A stretch of DNA of 64,000 nt from positions 1-64,000 of the IMG/VR virus record IMGVR_UViG_3300027963_000048; one strand, written 5' to 3'. How positions within the stretch are numbered: the stretch's first letter is position 1; every line of letters begins with the position of its first letter. Positions 8,801 to 16,950 of the stretch are shown here, in pieces. The translations under genes were made by a program, and so were the position numbers. This stretch comes from a virus. The notes under the pieces were generated by a model. The model was given only the letters and a program-made list of their open reading frames with translations, had not been told where the DNA came from and ran no database searches.

Positions 8801-10268
8801 AATGTCATATAACAGAGCATGTCTATGTGATGCAGAGACAAATGATTTAGTGCCTATAGCTGTAGAAGCTGTAATTGATGAAAGCATCGAAGTCGAGACT
8901 TATGATCTATCGGTCCCAGGCAGGAATGAATTCGTTGCTGAGGGCATGCTTGTGCATAACACAGCGGAAATCGCCTTTGGTAGCCCAGATGACACCGAAT
9001 ATAGCAACATGAAGAATGTCACCGCTGGCTTAACTGAAACTGAACGAAATGAATTCTTCAATGTCACAAATGGTCTGTATAGCAAATCTCGTAGCCATGC
9101 TACTATCGATGATTTCACGGGAACTACTATCTCAGCCGATAAATTAAACAGAGCTATAGAGACCTGGAACGCGCTTAACAGCTACAGATGGGCATCCAAC
9201 AATAGCGTGTCCGCTGAAGTTGGTATGGATTATTCGAAATTCGGTGAGCAGATTGCTGCCAATGGCGAACCAGGGTTTATCTGGCTCCAAAATATGCGAG
9301 ATTATGGCCGCATGAAAGATGGGCATACTCCTGGTATTGATGGGCGAGTTGCCGGAAGCAACCCTTGCGTCGAGCAATCGCTAGAATCTTCTGAGTTATG
9401 TTGCTTGGTTGAGACATTCCCAGCCAGACATGATGATGCAGCGGATTTCATGCGCACATTGAAATTCGCATACCTGTATGCTAAAACCGTTACCTTGCTG
9501 CCTACCCATAATGTCCGCACCAATCAAGTGATGTTACGTAATCGTCGCATAGGCCTATCACAATCAGGTATAGTGCAAGCTTTTGCTAAATTCGGTAGAC
9601 GTGCTGTTTTGAGGGATTTTTGTGACGCAGGTTATAGTGAGATCGATAGTTGGGACATGATCTATTCAGAATGGTTATGTGTGCCTAAGAGCATCAAGAA
9701 GACCAGCATCAAGCCTAGTGGTTCGGTGTCGCTCTTAGCTGGAGCCACACCTGGCATCCACTACCCAGAAGCTACAACTTATTGGAGAACTGTACGTGTA
9801 GCCAAGGATAACATACTTGTTAAGATCCTCCAAAAGGCAGGATATAGGGTAGAACCTAGTGTGACTGATAGTCGTACTATGGTAGTATATTTCGCTATCA
9901 GCGATAGATCTGTTAAAGCGGTAAATGAGGTGAGTATGCTGGAGCAACTGGAAAATTGTGCTGCTTACCAACATTATTGGGCAGATAATCAAGTTAGTTG
10001 CACAGTTAAGTTTAAGAAGCATGAAGCTAAAGACATCGCTTCAGCTCTAGAATTATATGAAGACCAACTGAAGGGCATTAGCTTCTTGCCTTATTTCGAA
10101 CACAACTATCCACAAGCACCATATATCCCTTGTGCGCCACAGGAGGTCGATGAATATAATAGTAGCATTAAAGAAGTGGACTATACTGATTACATAATGG
10201 AAGCTGCTGGTAGCAACTATTGCGAAAATGACACGTGTGAATTGAAGACTGAAACAGCGGCCCAATAA
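5883..10268 (+). CDS. Class II ribonucleoside-triphosphate reductase with two inteins
   Basis: Adenosylcobalamin-dependent reductase of the monomeric Lactobacillus leichmannii (RTPR) type, making deoxynucleotides for phage replication. The 1461-residue precursor holds two inteins (residues 130-474 and 626-1026). Removing them leaves about 715 residues, close to the 739 of RTPR. Active-site residues are visible. NPCVEQ holds the thiyl-radical Cys (precursor 1162, mature about 416) and Glu two residues on. The redox Cys follows 11 residues later. The N-terminal redox Cys opens the extein after intein 1. The C-terminal shuttle pair is C-x4-C (NYCENDTC). The start at ATG 5883 has TAGGAG seven bases upstream; a GTG at 5877 is less likely. 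A strong hairpin follows. Confidence 0.95.
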   Translation: MLGVSKAINPRDYFSLDVKFLKQYEAKKPNFGFNGLGELVFFRTYSRLKPDGSKESFFDCIKRVVEGCYEIQRRHCVSLHIPWNFKKAQESAQEMFQRMWDFKFLPPGRGLWMMGTDFMWSRLGAALNNCFDGKTEIITRDGVKQIGLLVGTEQELLTTGGKWVKAPIKSFGVQELYKLTLERAGVQKIIYTTAGHRWFAKDLRKTQTVAIEDTSGVIVKKRQHIGYKEVTTVNLTEHHMMQSVYGSGVNGNVRPSAFGVAHGIAYGDGTTGQDSESCGTYLYLCEHKNEELLEYFPNCPTSFDKEKGVEGAVRVADLPRFFRRKPSLRESKSYLYGWLAGYFAADGTINTKGNQIYIASSEYDNMLLVRDVCAVLGIGTNSIVQTTQTVTHDGIKKKFIGYKIGIMPIHLNEDFFLLSEHKKRFLDHRSHRDRPLYKWHVKSVEQTGEFAEVYCPQVPDTQAFALADNILTGNCAFISTDDTIEADPAEPFCFLMDMAMLGVGVGFDTKGKDRIAIKNPSAKTVGYQIEDSREGWVESLRMLLHSYTLKYKDGKVKFDYSLIRPKGSPINGFGGTAAGSGILVELHNAVIALLDSRVGKKLSSVDITDIMNIIGKCVVAGNVRRCLPKGTLVHLKRGLTPIEQVRVGDLVLTADGYYPVIENVKQGVQRVVTIKNQMGKFRCTDRHRIAIMSGVGKYEWKRAKELVKDDRMVFVDAIIPGVTTALPSDTDASTRGNQMIVPNLTTDVAWFIGAIHGDGYVYDGRAYKGRKHHGSSVSISVNRDEYHDGMIEKISTGFAMFGFTAREQSSHDNSHKLRVTSRKLASYFHKNLKTAKTPLDVPEFILCGMPEIRAAYLAGLLDTDGSTKNRPTVLLASVYAKFIKQVQAVYSSLGIPTKCVLRAEEDGTNQAKWELHLVGEMAISKFNELVQQYAVKQLRVMTGYSGHDYGFPSAWVDKSTIDYGRSWSPQQAQMSYNRACLCDAETNDLVPIAVEAVIDESIEVETYDLSVPGRNEFVAEGMLVHNTAEIAFGSPDDTEYSNMKNVTAGLTETERNEFFNVTNGLYSKSRSHATIDDFTGTTISADKLNRAIETWNALNSYRWASNNSVSAEVGMDYSKFGEQIAANGEPGFIWLQNMRDYGRMKDGHTPGIDGRVAGSNPCVEQSLESSELCCLVETFPARHDDAADFMRTLKFAYLYAKTVTLLPTHNVRTNQVMLRNRRIGLSQSGIVQAFAKFGRRAVLRDFCDAGYSEIDSWDMIYSEWLCVPKSIKKTSIKPSGSVSLLAGATPGIHYPEATTYWRTVRVAKDNILVKILQKAGYRVEPSVTDSRTMVVYFAISDRSVKAVNEVSMLEQLENCAAYQHYWADNQVSCTVKFKKHEAKDIASALELYEDQLKGISFLPYFEHNYPQAPYIPCAPQEVDEYNSSIKEVDYTDYIMEAAGSNYCENDTCELKTETAAQ
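6270..7304 (+). other. Intein 1 with LAGLIDADG endonuclease domain
   Basis: A 345-residue intein inside the reductase. It begins with Cys (CFDGKTEIITRDG, block A) and has a TAGH block-B motif in TTAGHRWFA. Two LAGLIDADG-like motifs follow (GIAYGDGTT and WLAGYFAADGTI). It ends ILTGN, directly before the +1 Cys of CAFIST. The usual penultimate His is replaced by Gly. The insertion lies exactly before the conserved N-terminal redox cysteine, so that Cys doubles as splicing nucleophile and catalytic residue. Confidence 0.92.
7758..8960 (+). other. Intein 2 with LAGLIDADG endonuclease domain
   Basis: A 401-residue intein inserted in the conserved GNVRR^TA motif of the reductase. It starts with Cys (CLPKGTLVHL) and carries a block-B TDRH motif. 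It has two clear LAGLIDADG motifs (WFIGAIHGDGYV and YLAGLLDTDGST) and ends EGMLVHN followed by Thr, the canonical His-Asn/Thr splice junction. It looks intact and active, with a different insertion site and sequence from intein 1. Confidence 0.94.
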
Positions 10269-10275
10269 TGAAGGT

Positions 10276-10307
10276 ATGGCCCCCCTGCTGCTCTGCAGGG
10301 GGGCCAT
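10276..10307 (+). terminator. Strong GC hairpin after ribonucleotide reductase
   Basis: A perfect 13-base-pair stem (atggcccccctgc pairing with gcaggggggccat) around a six-base loop, eight bases after the reductase stop. No real T-run follows (tgtattga), so it may work as a weak or Rho-assisted terminator or as an mRNA-stabilising structure. Confidence 0.6.
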
Positions 10308-10321
10308 TGTATTGATGTAAT

Positions 10322-10552
10322 ATGAGATTTACGGAAGCTGAAACATACGACTTATATGTAGCATATCTAGAACCTATGTTACGTGAACAATACGGCCATC
10401 AATGCTTTAGTTACCAATACGACTTCAGTGGCGCCTATGTTTTGTTTCCGTATTTCGACATATCATTCGACGCAATCGACTTCGCAAGCCCGGAGGCAAG
10501 CTTAGCTTCCATCAGGTATAAAGAAGAAATAGCGTCAATCCTCTACATCTAA
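10322..10552 (+). CDS. Small hypothetical protein
   Basis: A 76-residue protein rich in Tyr, Phe and acidic residues. It starts at the ATG 14 bases after the hairpin; no strong ribosome binding site is visible. No family recognised. It sits between the reductase and helicase genes with another small gene behind it. Confidence 0.5.
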   Translation: MRFTEAETYDLYVAYLEPMLREQYGHQCFSYQYDFSGAYVLFPYFDISFDAIDFASPEASLASIRYKEEIASILYI

Positions 10553-10570
10553 ACATTAAGCGAAAGAACA

Positions 10571-10798
10571 ATGGAAACAATCCAGTCTAAACTCGACATC
10601 CAATCTATCTTGCAAAAGTTAGATGAAAAACAGAATGAACCAGTGGACATGGTGATTACTACAAATGAAGGGGAGTCATTTTACTTTTCAGCCAAGCTTG
10701 ATATAATGTTCGGCAGAAAGGCCACAGAGGAGCTTGAGTCTAGGTATTTAATAGTGGAGATCATAGGCGACGGAACATATACTCAAAACGTGGAATAG
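10571..10798 (+). CDS. Small hypothetical protein
   Basis: A 75-residue acidic protein with an alternating strand pattern (VDMVITTNEGESFYFSAKLD). It starts at ATG 10571, after the weakly ribosome-binding-like sequence GCGAAAGAAC. It ends six bases before the helicase start, so it probably belongs to the helicase operon. Family unknown. Confidence 0.5.
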   Translation: METIQSKLDIQSILQKLDEKQNEPVDMVITTNEGESFYFSAKLDIMFGRKATEELESRYLIVEIIGDGTYTQNVE

Positions 10799-10804
10799 AG
10801 TCAA

Positions 10805-12391
10805 ATGCGGGCTATCATCGTCGATAACAAATGGGTTTATTTCGACAACGTAACCGTGTCAGAAGAAGAGATCTTGTGGAATGAGTTCAGCGTCTCCAGA
10901 CCGAATGCTTACATTGATCCTAACCAGATGTCTCAATGGGATGGGGTATTTCGTAAGTATAATAGGGCTAAGAAAAGGGTCGCATTTCCGTTTCTGGGTA
11001 AAGTGAAAAAGCTTGCGGCGAAGCATGGCTTTCCGTTAGACATTGACGACCAGAGGAATTTAGAACGCAAGCTGTTCAAGATCGGTCATGACCATTTACC
11101 TGGGATTAAGCTAGAGCAGTACCAAATCGAAGCGACGGAAGCCGCGCTGAATGCAGAATGTGGCGTAATCAACGTACCAACCGGTGGTGGCAAAGGTGAA
11201 TTGGTTTGCGCTATCGTCAAAGCGCTAGATTGTGCTACTGTCATTTTGGCCGACCAAACGATCGTAGTTGATCAATTGAAAGCACGGCTAGAACTACGTG
11301 AGGTATCGGACACCGTTGGTATGTTCTATGCAGGTAAGAGGCCAAACGGAGAGACAGTAGTCGTTGGATCTATCCAATCTCTAACAAAGGTAAGCAAACC
11401 TCCTCAGCCGCCGTCAAAAGCTCATTGCGAGGATGAAGATGAATATAATCGCAAGGTTAAGCAATGGGAAAGATCTTATAAAGGATTTAAGACTCGGCAA
11501 AAAACCGCTAAATCGTTGCTTCAATATGTTGAAAATGCAGACTGCCTAATAGTAGATGAGGCAGATAGAGCAGTTAGTGACCCATGGAAAGTTTTATTCA
11601 GGTCGCACTTCAAGGGGAGCAGACGCTATGGGTTTAGCGGAACTCCGACCGATCCGGCTAAGCCCGTAGAAGCTATGGTTCTTGAAGAACATCTAGGCCC
11701 TATAATCTATACAGCGGAACGCAAGAAGTTGACTGAATTGGGACGAATTATACCATGCAAATACTATAGCATGTGTTTTGGCTTAGATGGAAGCATTAAG
11801 AACAGTACCACTTACGATCAAGCTTATAATGAATTCATGGTGGAAAATAACGCTTTTCATAATGACATCTTGAAGTTAACGACAGCGATCCTAAAACGTA
11901 ACAGCACAGATGGAGTGTTAATTTTAGTGGAGCGCGAGGCTTTAGGCAACAACTTATTAGCATTGTTTAAAGCCAATGAAATTGACACAGAGTTTATCTT
12001 CGGTAAAACTAACCACAAGCAACGGAAGATAGCGCTCAGCAGATTTGAGCAACGTGAGATCAGGGTTATTATAGGCGGTAAAATACTGAATCGTGGCCTA
12101 GACTTAAAAGGCGGTACTGAACACTTGATATTAGCTACTGGAGGTAAGCTAGCCACGGATTTCATTCAAAAGGTCGGCCGTGCGGTTCGACTTAATTCGG
12201 TAGGCAGCAGCAAAATCTACGATTTTTATTTCCGGTGTAATAAATACCTATATCAACATTCAAAAGCTCGATTAAAAGCTATTGTTGACATGGGTTACGA
12301 ATCAATAGTTGCATTTCCTGGTGGTACGATCGATGGAAGCGAACTCATCAGAAGAAGATTCAGTTTTAAATTTAAGTCCAAGTCCAAGTGA
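10805..12391 (+). CDS. uvsW: Superfamily 2 DNA helicase, UvsW-like
   Basis: A 528-residue helicase resembling T4 UvsW, which resolves branched DNA in recombination-driven replication. The first 100 residues form an N-terminal domain. Helicase motifs follow: motif I PTGGGKG at residues 125-131, motif II LIVDEAD at about 248-254, motif III SGTPTD at about 279, and motif VI QKVGRAVR at about 455. Motif I ends in Gly where Thr or Ser is usual, a mild deviation. It sits before the late sigma factor gene, which begins inside or just after its end. Confidence 0.85.
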   Translation: MRAIIVDNKWVYFDNVTVSEEEILWNEFSVSRPNAYIDPNQMSQWDGVFRKYNRAKKRVAFPFLGKVKKLAAKHGFPLDIDDQRNLERKLFKIGHDHLPGIKLEQYQIEATEAALNAECGVINVPTGGGKGELVCAIVKALDCATVILADQTIVVDQLKARLELREVSDTVGMFYAGKRPNGETVVVGSIQSLTKVSKPPQPPSKAHCEDEDEYNRKVKQWERSYKGFKTRQKTAKSLLQYVENADCLIVDEADRAVSDPWKVLFRSHFKGSRRYGFSGTPTDPAKPVEAMVLEEHLGPIIYTAERKKLTELGRIIPCKYYSMCFGLDGSIKNSTTYDQAYNEFMVENNAFHNDILKLTTAILKRNSTDGVLILVEREALGNNLLALFKANEIDTEFIFGKTNHKQRKIALSRFEQREIRVIIGGKILNRGLDLKGGTEHLILATGGKLATDFIQKVGRAVRLNSVGSSKIYDFYFRCNKYLYQHSKARLKAIVDMGYESIVAFPGGTIDGSELIRRRFSFKFKSKSK

Positions 12392-13283
12392 AGTACCGAT
12401 GCGACGTCACTATTTCAAAAACGAAATAGTGGAGTGGGAGCTAACTCAATACTTGTGGACAGGTTGTACTAGCGTAGTTCTCAGAGATAGAATCATGGCT
12501 AATGCGTCTGAATTGATCAGACAGGTCATTAGGAAGCAAGGACTACATCAGATATATCCTGGTCAAGACGATAGCAGCTTCGGTGATCTGTTAACCACTG
12601 GCTGGATGCAGATAGAAAAAACACTGTATAAATACAGAGCTAGGCCTCACTGTCGTAAGTGTTTCCATCTTGACCGGCCAAATGATAGTATAATCTATGA
12701 TCCGGGCACTAAAGAGTATGGTATAAAGACGCTCTATCAGGTCTTCAAGGAATTCAAGCGTTGTAAGAAGTGTAGCACCAGGCTACATTACGAACCTATT
12801 ATTGAACCAGTGCAAGGCTTATTCGGCGGGTCTGACACAATACTATTTCGCGGGATGAGCAAAGTCTTTAATATGTGGAGTCAGATATCAAGGACGGTGA
12901 TCTTAGCTTACATTAAGAAAGAAGGGCGTGATCGTAAAAACTCTCACTCTTATATCAATCACCTTAATAATAAATCCAAGCCATTAAATGATGTGTTGTT
13001 TCGGTTCGTGCAGGAAGCCCGTCAGGTTTGCATGTATAACAAGGAATATCTTGCTATTATCGATGCGCTTGAATATCTGGTCTTACATGATTTTAAACCA
13101 TATGATGGTTTAATTGGTAAGTTGATGGAGCGTTCTAAATTAAACCGAGCAACCGTCGCTGGTTTTCTAAGATTTGTGAAGTTAAACAGCTTCGATTTTA
13201 CTGATTCGCCAATCAATAGGACTATTAAAGACTTTAAGCTGGATCGGCGTGGGGATGCTAAAGACGCTGAAGATGAATCATAG
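12333..13283 (+). CDS. gp55-like late sigma factor with inserted zinc ribbon
   Basis: A protein of about 316 residues that parallels T4 gp55, the late-promoter sigma factor. The N-terminal part has an 'EIVEWEL' helix like gp55's 'AIIDWKTE'. A sigma region-2-like segment follows (DLLTTGWMQIEKTLYKYR), and later VFNMWSQISRTVILAYIKKEGRDR, matching gp55's 'ACFNAFVQRIKKERKE'. Between these lies an insertion with two C-x2-C pairs (CRKC and CKKC), probably a zinc ribbon. No region 4 is seen, as in gp55. The start could be ATG 12333, overlapping the helicase end, or ATG 12399, seven bases past its stop. TATAAATA boxes elsewhere fit a gp55-type factor. Confidence 0.65.
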   Translation: MEANSSEEDSVLNLSPSPSEVPMRRHYFKNEIVEWELTQYLWTGCTSVVLRDRIMANASELIRQVIRKQGLHQIYPGQDDSSFGDLLTTGWMQIEKTLYKYRARPHCRKCFHLDRPNDSIIYDPGTKEYGIKTLYQVFKEFKRCKKCSTRLHYEPIIEPVQGLFGGSDTILFRGMSKVFNMWSQISRTVILAYIKKEGRDRKNSHSYINHLNNKSKPLNDVLFRFVQEARQVCMYNKEYLAIIDALEYLVLHDFKPYDGLIGKLMERSKLNRATVAGFLRFVKLNSFDFTDSPINRTIKDFKLDRRGDAKDAEDES

Positions 13284-13311
13284 AAAATATACAGTGGTAA
13301 GGAGTGCTCCC

Positions 13312-13833
13312 ATGTCAGATCACTGGATTGAGTCGAAAATAGACACTGGCAAGTGTACAACTAGCGACATTGACGCTTTAATCTCTGAATCTTTAGAGAA
13401 AGCGATCAAGGACCGCATTAATAGCAGAACGGTTGTTTCAGCGCCAGAGACCAACCATAAAGATAATGCTACTGGCCACAATGCTTTAAGCACTGGCGGA
13501 ATTGCCGTTGGTCGACGGATTTTGCCGTCTCGTAAGCCGATCCACAAAATGTCGCATGGCAGATCGAAGCATGCACACGATAAGAGCACCAAGACTCAAC
13601 GTGAGAATGCAGCGAAAGCACGTGGAGAGAGCATGGGTTCTAGGCGTATCAAAATACCTCTTATGTGCGCTATAGAATCGATTAAAGCGATTCGTAAAAC
13701 TGGTAACATGCGCCTATTGCACGAAATGGCGCAGGAAGAGCCGATAGCCCAGATATTAAGAGAGCTAGCAGTAAGTGAAAACGATAATTATTATTTGAAG
13801 GCCGTTTTTGGCAACGAACATTTCGGTGACTGA
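13312..13833 (+). CDS. Hypothetical basic protein before terminase genes
   Basis: A 173-residue protein with a clear ribosome binding site (AAGGAG, spacing eight) before ATG 13312. The middle is very basic and His/Ser-rich (SRKPIHKMSHGRSKHAHDK), likely disordered or nucleic-acid binding, and the C-terminal third is helical. It ends in an ATGT junction with the next gene (TGATG), so they are coupled. The family is unknown; by position it may serve packaging. Confidence 0.6.
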   Translation: MSDHWIESKIDTGKCTTSDIDALISESLEKAIKDRINSRTVVSAPETNHKDNATGHNALSTGGIAVGRRILPSRKPIHKMSHGRSKHAHDKSTKTQRENAAKARGESMGSRRIKIPLMCAIESIKAIRKTGNMRLLHEMAQEEPIAQILRELAVSENDNYYLKAVFGNEHFGD

Positions 13834-14342
13834 TGTCTGACCCAGAAAATTTAGATGATCTAATTAATGAGTTAAAATCGCCCGGTTTGGTTAGCAAACC
13901 AATCGAAGAACCGCTTCGTCAGTTGGATAACAGACCTACTGTCGAAATAATGGGTTCAGCTCAAGCTGCACAAGCTCCTGTCGATGTTAAGAAATATTTA
14001 GATCAATTAGATCTCGTAACAGATGAAGTGCTTCAATCATGTAGATCTGACCGACAGGAAGCACAAGATACCATTAACTTGATTCGCGAAGAGATCGCAA
14101 AAGACATTGCACGTGGCCAATCACCCGGCAGATTGCTAGAATCATTGGTCACTGCTGTGGAAGTGAAGTCGGGCATTAATGGTACCGCCGTGAAAATGTT
14201 AGAGACTGCTGCTAAGACGCTAGCTGCCACCAAGGCTACATTAAATGTCAATAATATAAGTGTCAGTGGTAATAACGCAGCCAACATGGTCGATGCAGAT
14301 CTGACCAAGCTTCTAGCTGACACGCAGGAGTTTCAGTATTAA
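13833..14342 (+). CDS. Putative terminase small subunit
   Basis: A 169-residue acidic, helical protein directly upstream of the large terminase, where T4-like phages carry gene 16. The chain has a disordered N-terminus (about 45 residues) and a long helical centre (residues 50-130). A polar tail follows (NVNNISVSGNNAANMV), then a helical end. Small terminases bind the packaging start and stimulate the motor. The assignment rests on position and helical content; I see no diagnostic motif. The start ATG overlaps the upstream stop (TGATG). Confidence 0.5.
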   Translation: MSDPENLDDLINELKSPGLVSKPIEEPLRQLDNRPTVEIMGSAQAAQAPVDVKKYLDQLDLVTDEVLQSCRSDRQEAQDTINLIREEIAKDIARGQSPGRLLESLVTAVEVKSGINGTAVKMLETAAKTLAATKATLNVNNISVSGNNAANMVDADLTKLLADTQEFQY

Positions 14343-14364
14343 GACTTCATCGACGCAGCGTGAA

Positions 14365-16341
14365 GTGATCAAACGATGTCGAGATTCATGCTTATGGTTT
14401 CTGAATGCATTTGGTAAGATAAAGCATCCTTCAGCTGGCATGTTACCTTTTACTCCATTTAAATATCAGCAGAGAGCTATACAGTCATTCCGAGAGAAAA
14501 AATTAAATATCTTTAGAAAATGTCGTCAGGCTGGAATCAGTAAGATAAGCGGAGCATTTGCGCTCTGGTTTGCAATGTTTAATAATTATAAAACCATATT
14601 GATTGTCTCAAGGAAAAACGACGATGCTATGAGCTTCCTGAGGGAGCATGTAGTCTTTCTGTATGAAAACTTACCAGAGTGGATGCAAGAGCTTTGGAAG
14701 CCTATAAAATTAAATGAACACGAAATCATATTCCCTAATAATAGCAAGATAACGAGCTTAACCAGCCATCCGGAAGTATTGAGATCACACGCATCATCGT
14801 TAAACATCATTGACGAAGCGGCGTTTATTCAAGGCATGGATGTAATGTGGGCTGCAGGCTGGCCTACGTTGCAACATGGTGGCCGTGTCATATGCATTAG
14901 CACCACCGCTGGTGTAGGCGGGTGGTACTGGTCCACATGGACGGACGCAGAACAACGCATAAATGGATGGAACCCCATTAATATTAATTGGTGGGATATG
15001 GACTGGGCTATAGAATATAAAGACCAATTGTCAAACGATTTTAAGAGGATAGCGCCAACCGATAATCTTGTCAACTGCGATAACCAATTAATCGACGTTT
15101 CACAGTTTGGCAGGTTAAAGTTAGACCCCATGAAATATGGCCCCAAGTGGAGCCCCTGGCTAGAAGACCAATATAGAGCGCTACAAGAGCAAGGTGAGGG
15201 GTGGAAGTTCGAGCAGGAAATATTAGCTCATTTTGTAGGCAGTGGCGGTACCGTCTTGGACAAAAGCGTGCTATCTTATATGGGTGACTGCGTCCAGAAG
15301 CCAGATGAGAAGGTCAAGGGGATACAGGTTTATGTAAATCCAGCGAGTAATGAAGAAGAAGATATGGATTTCGAATTTGACTCAGAAGATGAAGGATTTT
15401 GGATTTGGAAAAAGCCGGTCCTTACTATACCGGAGCGTAGACGCAGTGGGATATTGTTAAATCCGACTATCCCAGCTCACAGTTACGTTATGGGCGTGGA
15501 TATGGCGACGGGTAAGGGCCGTGACTACAGTGCGATAGAAATCTTCGATGTCGATACTAGGGAGCAAGTGGCAGAGTTCATGGCTAGAGTGCTGCCCAGA
15601 GAATTCGTAAAATATATCGATCGTATAGGCAGATACTTCAATTGCGCGTTAGCTGTGGTGGAACGGAATAACGGGGGCGATATAATCATCGATCAGCTCA
15701 GATATGACATACAATATCCGCGGTTGTGGCGGCGTAAGGATCTAAATGATAAGCCTACACCTGGTGGAGCTAGTCGTAAGCGCCAAAAAGCAATGAAGGT
15801 AGCCGCTTACGGTTTTGCTACTACAGGGAGCAGCAAAGCGTCACTCAATAAATTATTGATGGATCACTTCCGCACCAATGGTGAGGAGGGATATACGATT
15901 TATTCCGAGCGATTATATAAACAATTTCAAACGTATGTTCGTAAACGTGATAGAATGGGCAGAGATACTATGAGAACAGAGGCTGAAGAAGGTTCAGGTA
16001 ATCACGACGACTTGGTTATTGCGACCGCTTTGGCTATGGTAGGTCTTGCTGATGCTGGTTTCTCAGATAGCTCAGGCTTGATGCCTGTGAATGGCGGTTT
16101 GGATTTTAAGAGCCCACTAGGGTCTATTATACAAAAAGATGTGTCTAAGGCGGCTTTGCAGAAAAGCATCCTCGAATCCGGAATGGGTGTAATGATGCCG
16201 ATGGCTTTGGCTCCCACTGATTTCCCTGATATAGCAGCGTCTCGCGCTATTGATGCCTTCACGCTGCAGCTAGGTGCTATTCCGATCTCACAAGGTCGAC
16301 CAGTAATTACTCCACCCAAATATTTTAAAAGAGATGAATAA
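14365..16341 (+). CDS. Terminase large subunit (packaging ATPase/nuclease)
   Basis: This is the gp17-type motor that pumps and cuts DNA. The ATPase domain has a deviant Walker A (CRQAGISK, residues 53-60), as in many phage terminases. Walker B is LNIIDEAAF (147-155) and the coupling motif is ICISTTAG. The nuclease domain begins with VMGVDMATGKGRDYSAIEIFD at about residue 375, supplying the metal-binding Asp, and a later NHDDLVIATALA carries another acidic pair. The length of 658 residues is normal. The first standard start is the GTG at 14365, which lacks a clear ribosome binding site. The frame is open up to an ATT at 14338, seven bases after AGGAG, so an unusual start nine codons upstream is possible. 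Confidence 0.95.
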   Translation: MIKRCRDSCLWFLNAFGKIKHPSAGMLPFTPFKYQQRAIQSFREKKLNIFRKCRQAGISKISGAFALWFAMFNNYKTILIVSRKNDDAMSFLREHVVFLYENLPEWMQELWKPIKLNEHEIIFPNNSKITSLTSHPEVLRSHASSLNIIDEAAFIQGMDVMWAAGWPTLQHGGRVICISTTAGVGGWYWSTWTDAEQRINGWNPININWWDMDWAIEYKDQLSNDFKRIAPTDNLVNCDNQLIDVSQFGRLKLDPMKYGPKWSPWLEDQYRALQEQGEGWKFEQEILAHFVGSGGTVLDKSVLSYMGDCVQKPDEKVKGIQVYVNPASNEEEDMDFEFDSEDEGFWIWKKPVLTIPERRRSGILLNPTIPAHSYVMGVDMATGKGRDYSAIEIFDVDTREQVAEFMARVLPREFVKYIDRIGRYFNCALAVVERNNGGDIIIDQLRYDIQYPRLWRRKDLNDKPTPGGASRKRQKAMKVAAYGFATTGSSKASLNKLLMDHFRTNGEEGYTIYSERLYKQFQTYVRKRDRMGRDTMRTEAEEGSGNHDDLVIATALAMVGLADAGFSDSSGLMPVNGGLDFKSPLGSIIQKDVSKAALQKSILESGMGVMMPMALAPTDFPDIAASRAIDAFTLQLGAIPISQGRPVITPPKYFKRDE

Positions 16342-16408
16342 ATGTTGATTCAGCTAATGCAGCATTAAACTATCATAGATATTTGAAGCTAAATTGAATC
16401 GAGTTAGA

Positions 16409-16813
16409 TCAGAATGCCACTATAGCCCATGATGTTAAGCAATTGCCATCATGGATATTAAACCATTTCTTATTAAATTTCACGAGCGATTCTTTTAATT
16501 CTCCTAAAACAGGGCAGTTATAGATGATTTTTCGAGGTTCAAAGCCTTTAACTAGAACGTAATGACCATCTATTAAGCATATAATTGGTAATTTTCGAGC
16601 TACGAAATATTTTAATAGATGTATAGTCATGTTGCCTGCTACGACTTGTAAACCTTTTTCTCTTAAGAAGCTTTCGATGGTTCGAATTTGGACTCCATCA
16701 ACGGCATTGGCGAGAGAGCCGTGCCTACGGACTTTGTGGTAATTAAGTAGCATTTGCAAGCATGCTACGCCACAATCAGAATCGCCATTTTGGTATATCG
16801 GTGATATGTCCAT
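16409..16813 (-). CDS. C39-like papain-fold cysteine peptidase domain
   Basis: A 134-residue stand-alone domain matching the C39 fold of bacteriocin-processing peptidases. The N-terminus QNGDSDCGVACLQMLLNYH carries the oxyanion Gln (8) and catalytic Cys (14). GHYVLVKGF supplies His 84. The usual Asp-Pro is replaced by NCP at 99-101, so the third residue would be Asn. C39 domains normally cut after Gly-Gly leaders and are fused to ABC transporters; here it is free and lies between terminase and portal on the opposite strand. It could process a phage protein or act on the host. Its own start is ATG 16813 after a GGAG-like site. Confidence 0.7.
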   Translation of the reverse strand: MDISPIYQNGDSDCGVACLQMLLNYHKVRRHGSLANAVDGVQIRTIESFLREKGLQVVAGNMTIHLLKYFVARKLPIICLIDGHYVLVKGFEPRKIIYNCPVLGELKESLVKFNKKWFNIHDGNCLTSWAIVAF

Positions 16814-16950
16814 GAGGGGCTCCTGTTACAGTATTTTCCCTCGGTGGCGAGTATCTGTAGATAAGTTGCTGGGCCAGATGCGCATTTAATAAATGTTAGC
16901 CCAATCTATGTGTTACATTTTATTAAAGATAAAATTATAGGAGTTAATCG

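Noticed and set aside
12627-12634. TATAAATA inside the gp55-like gene
   Set aside because: It is well inside a coding frame with no nearby downstream start; probably chance.
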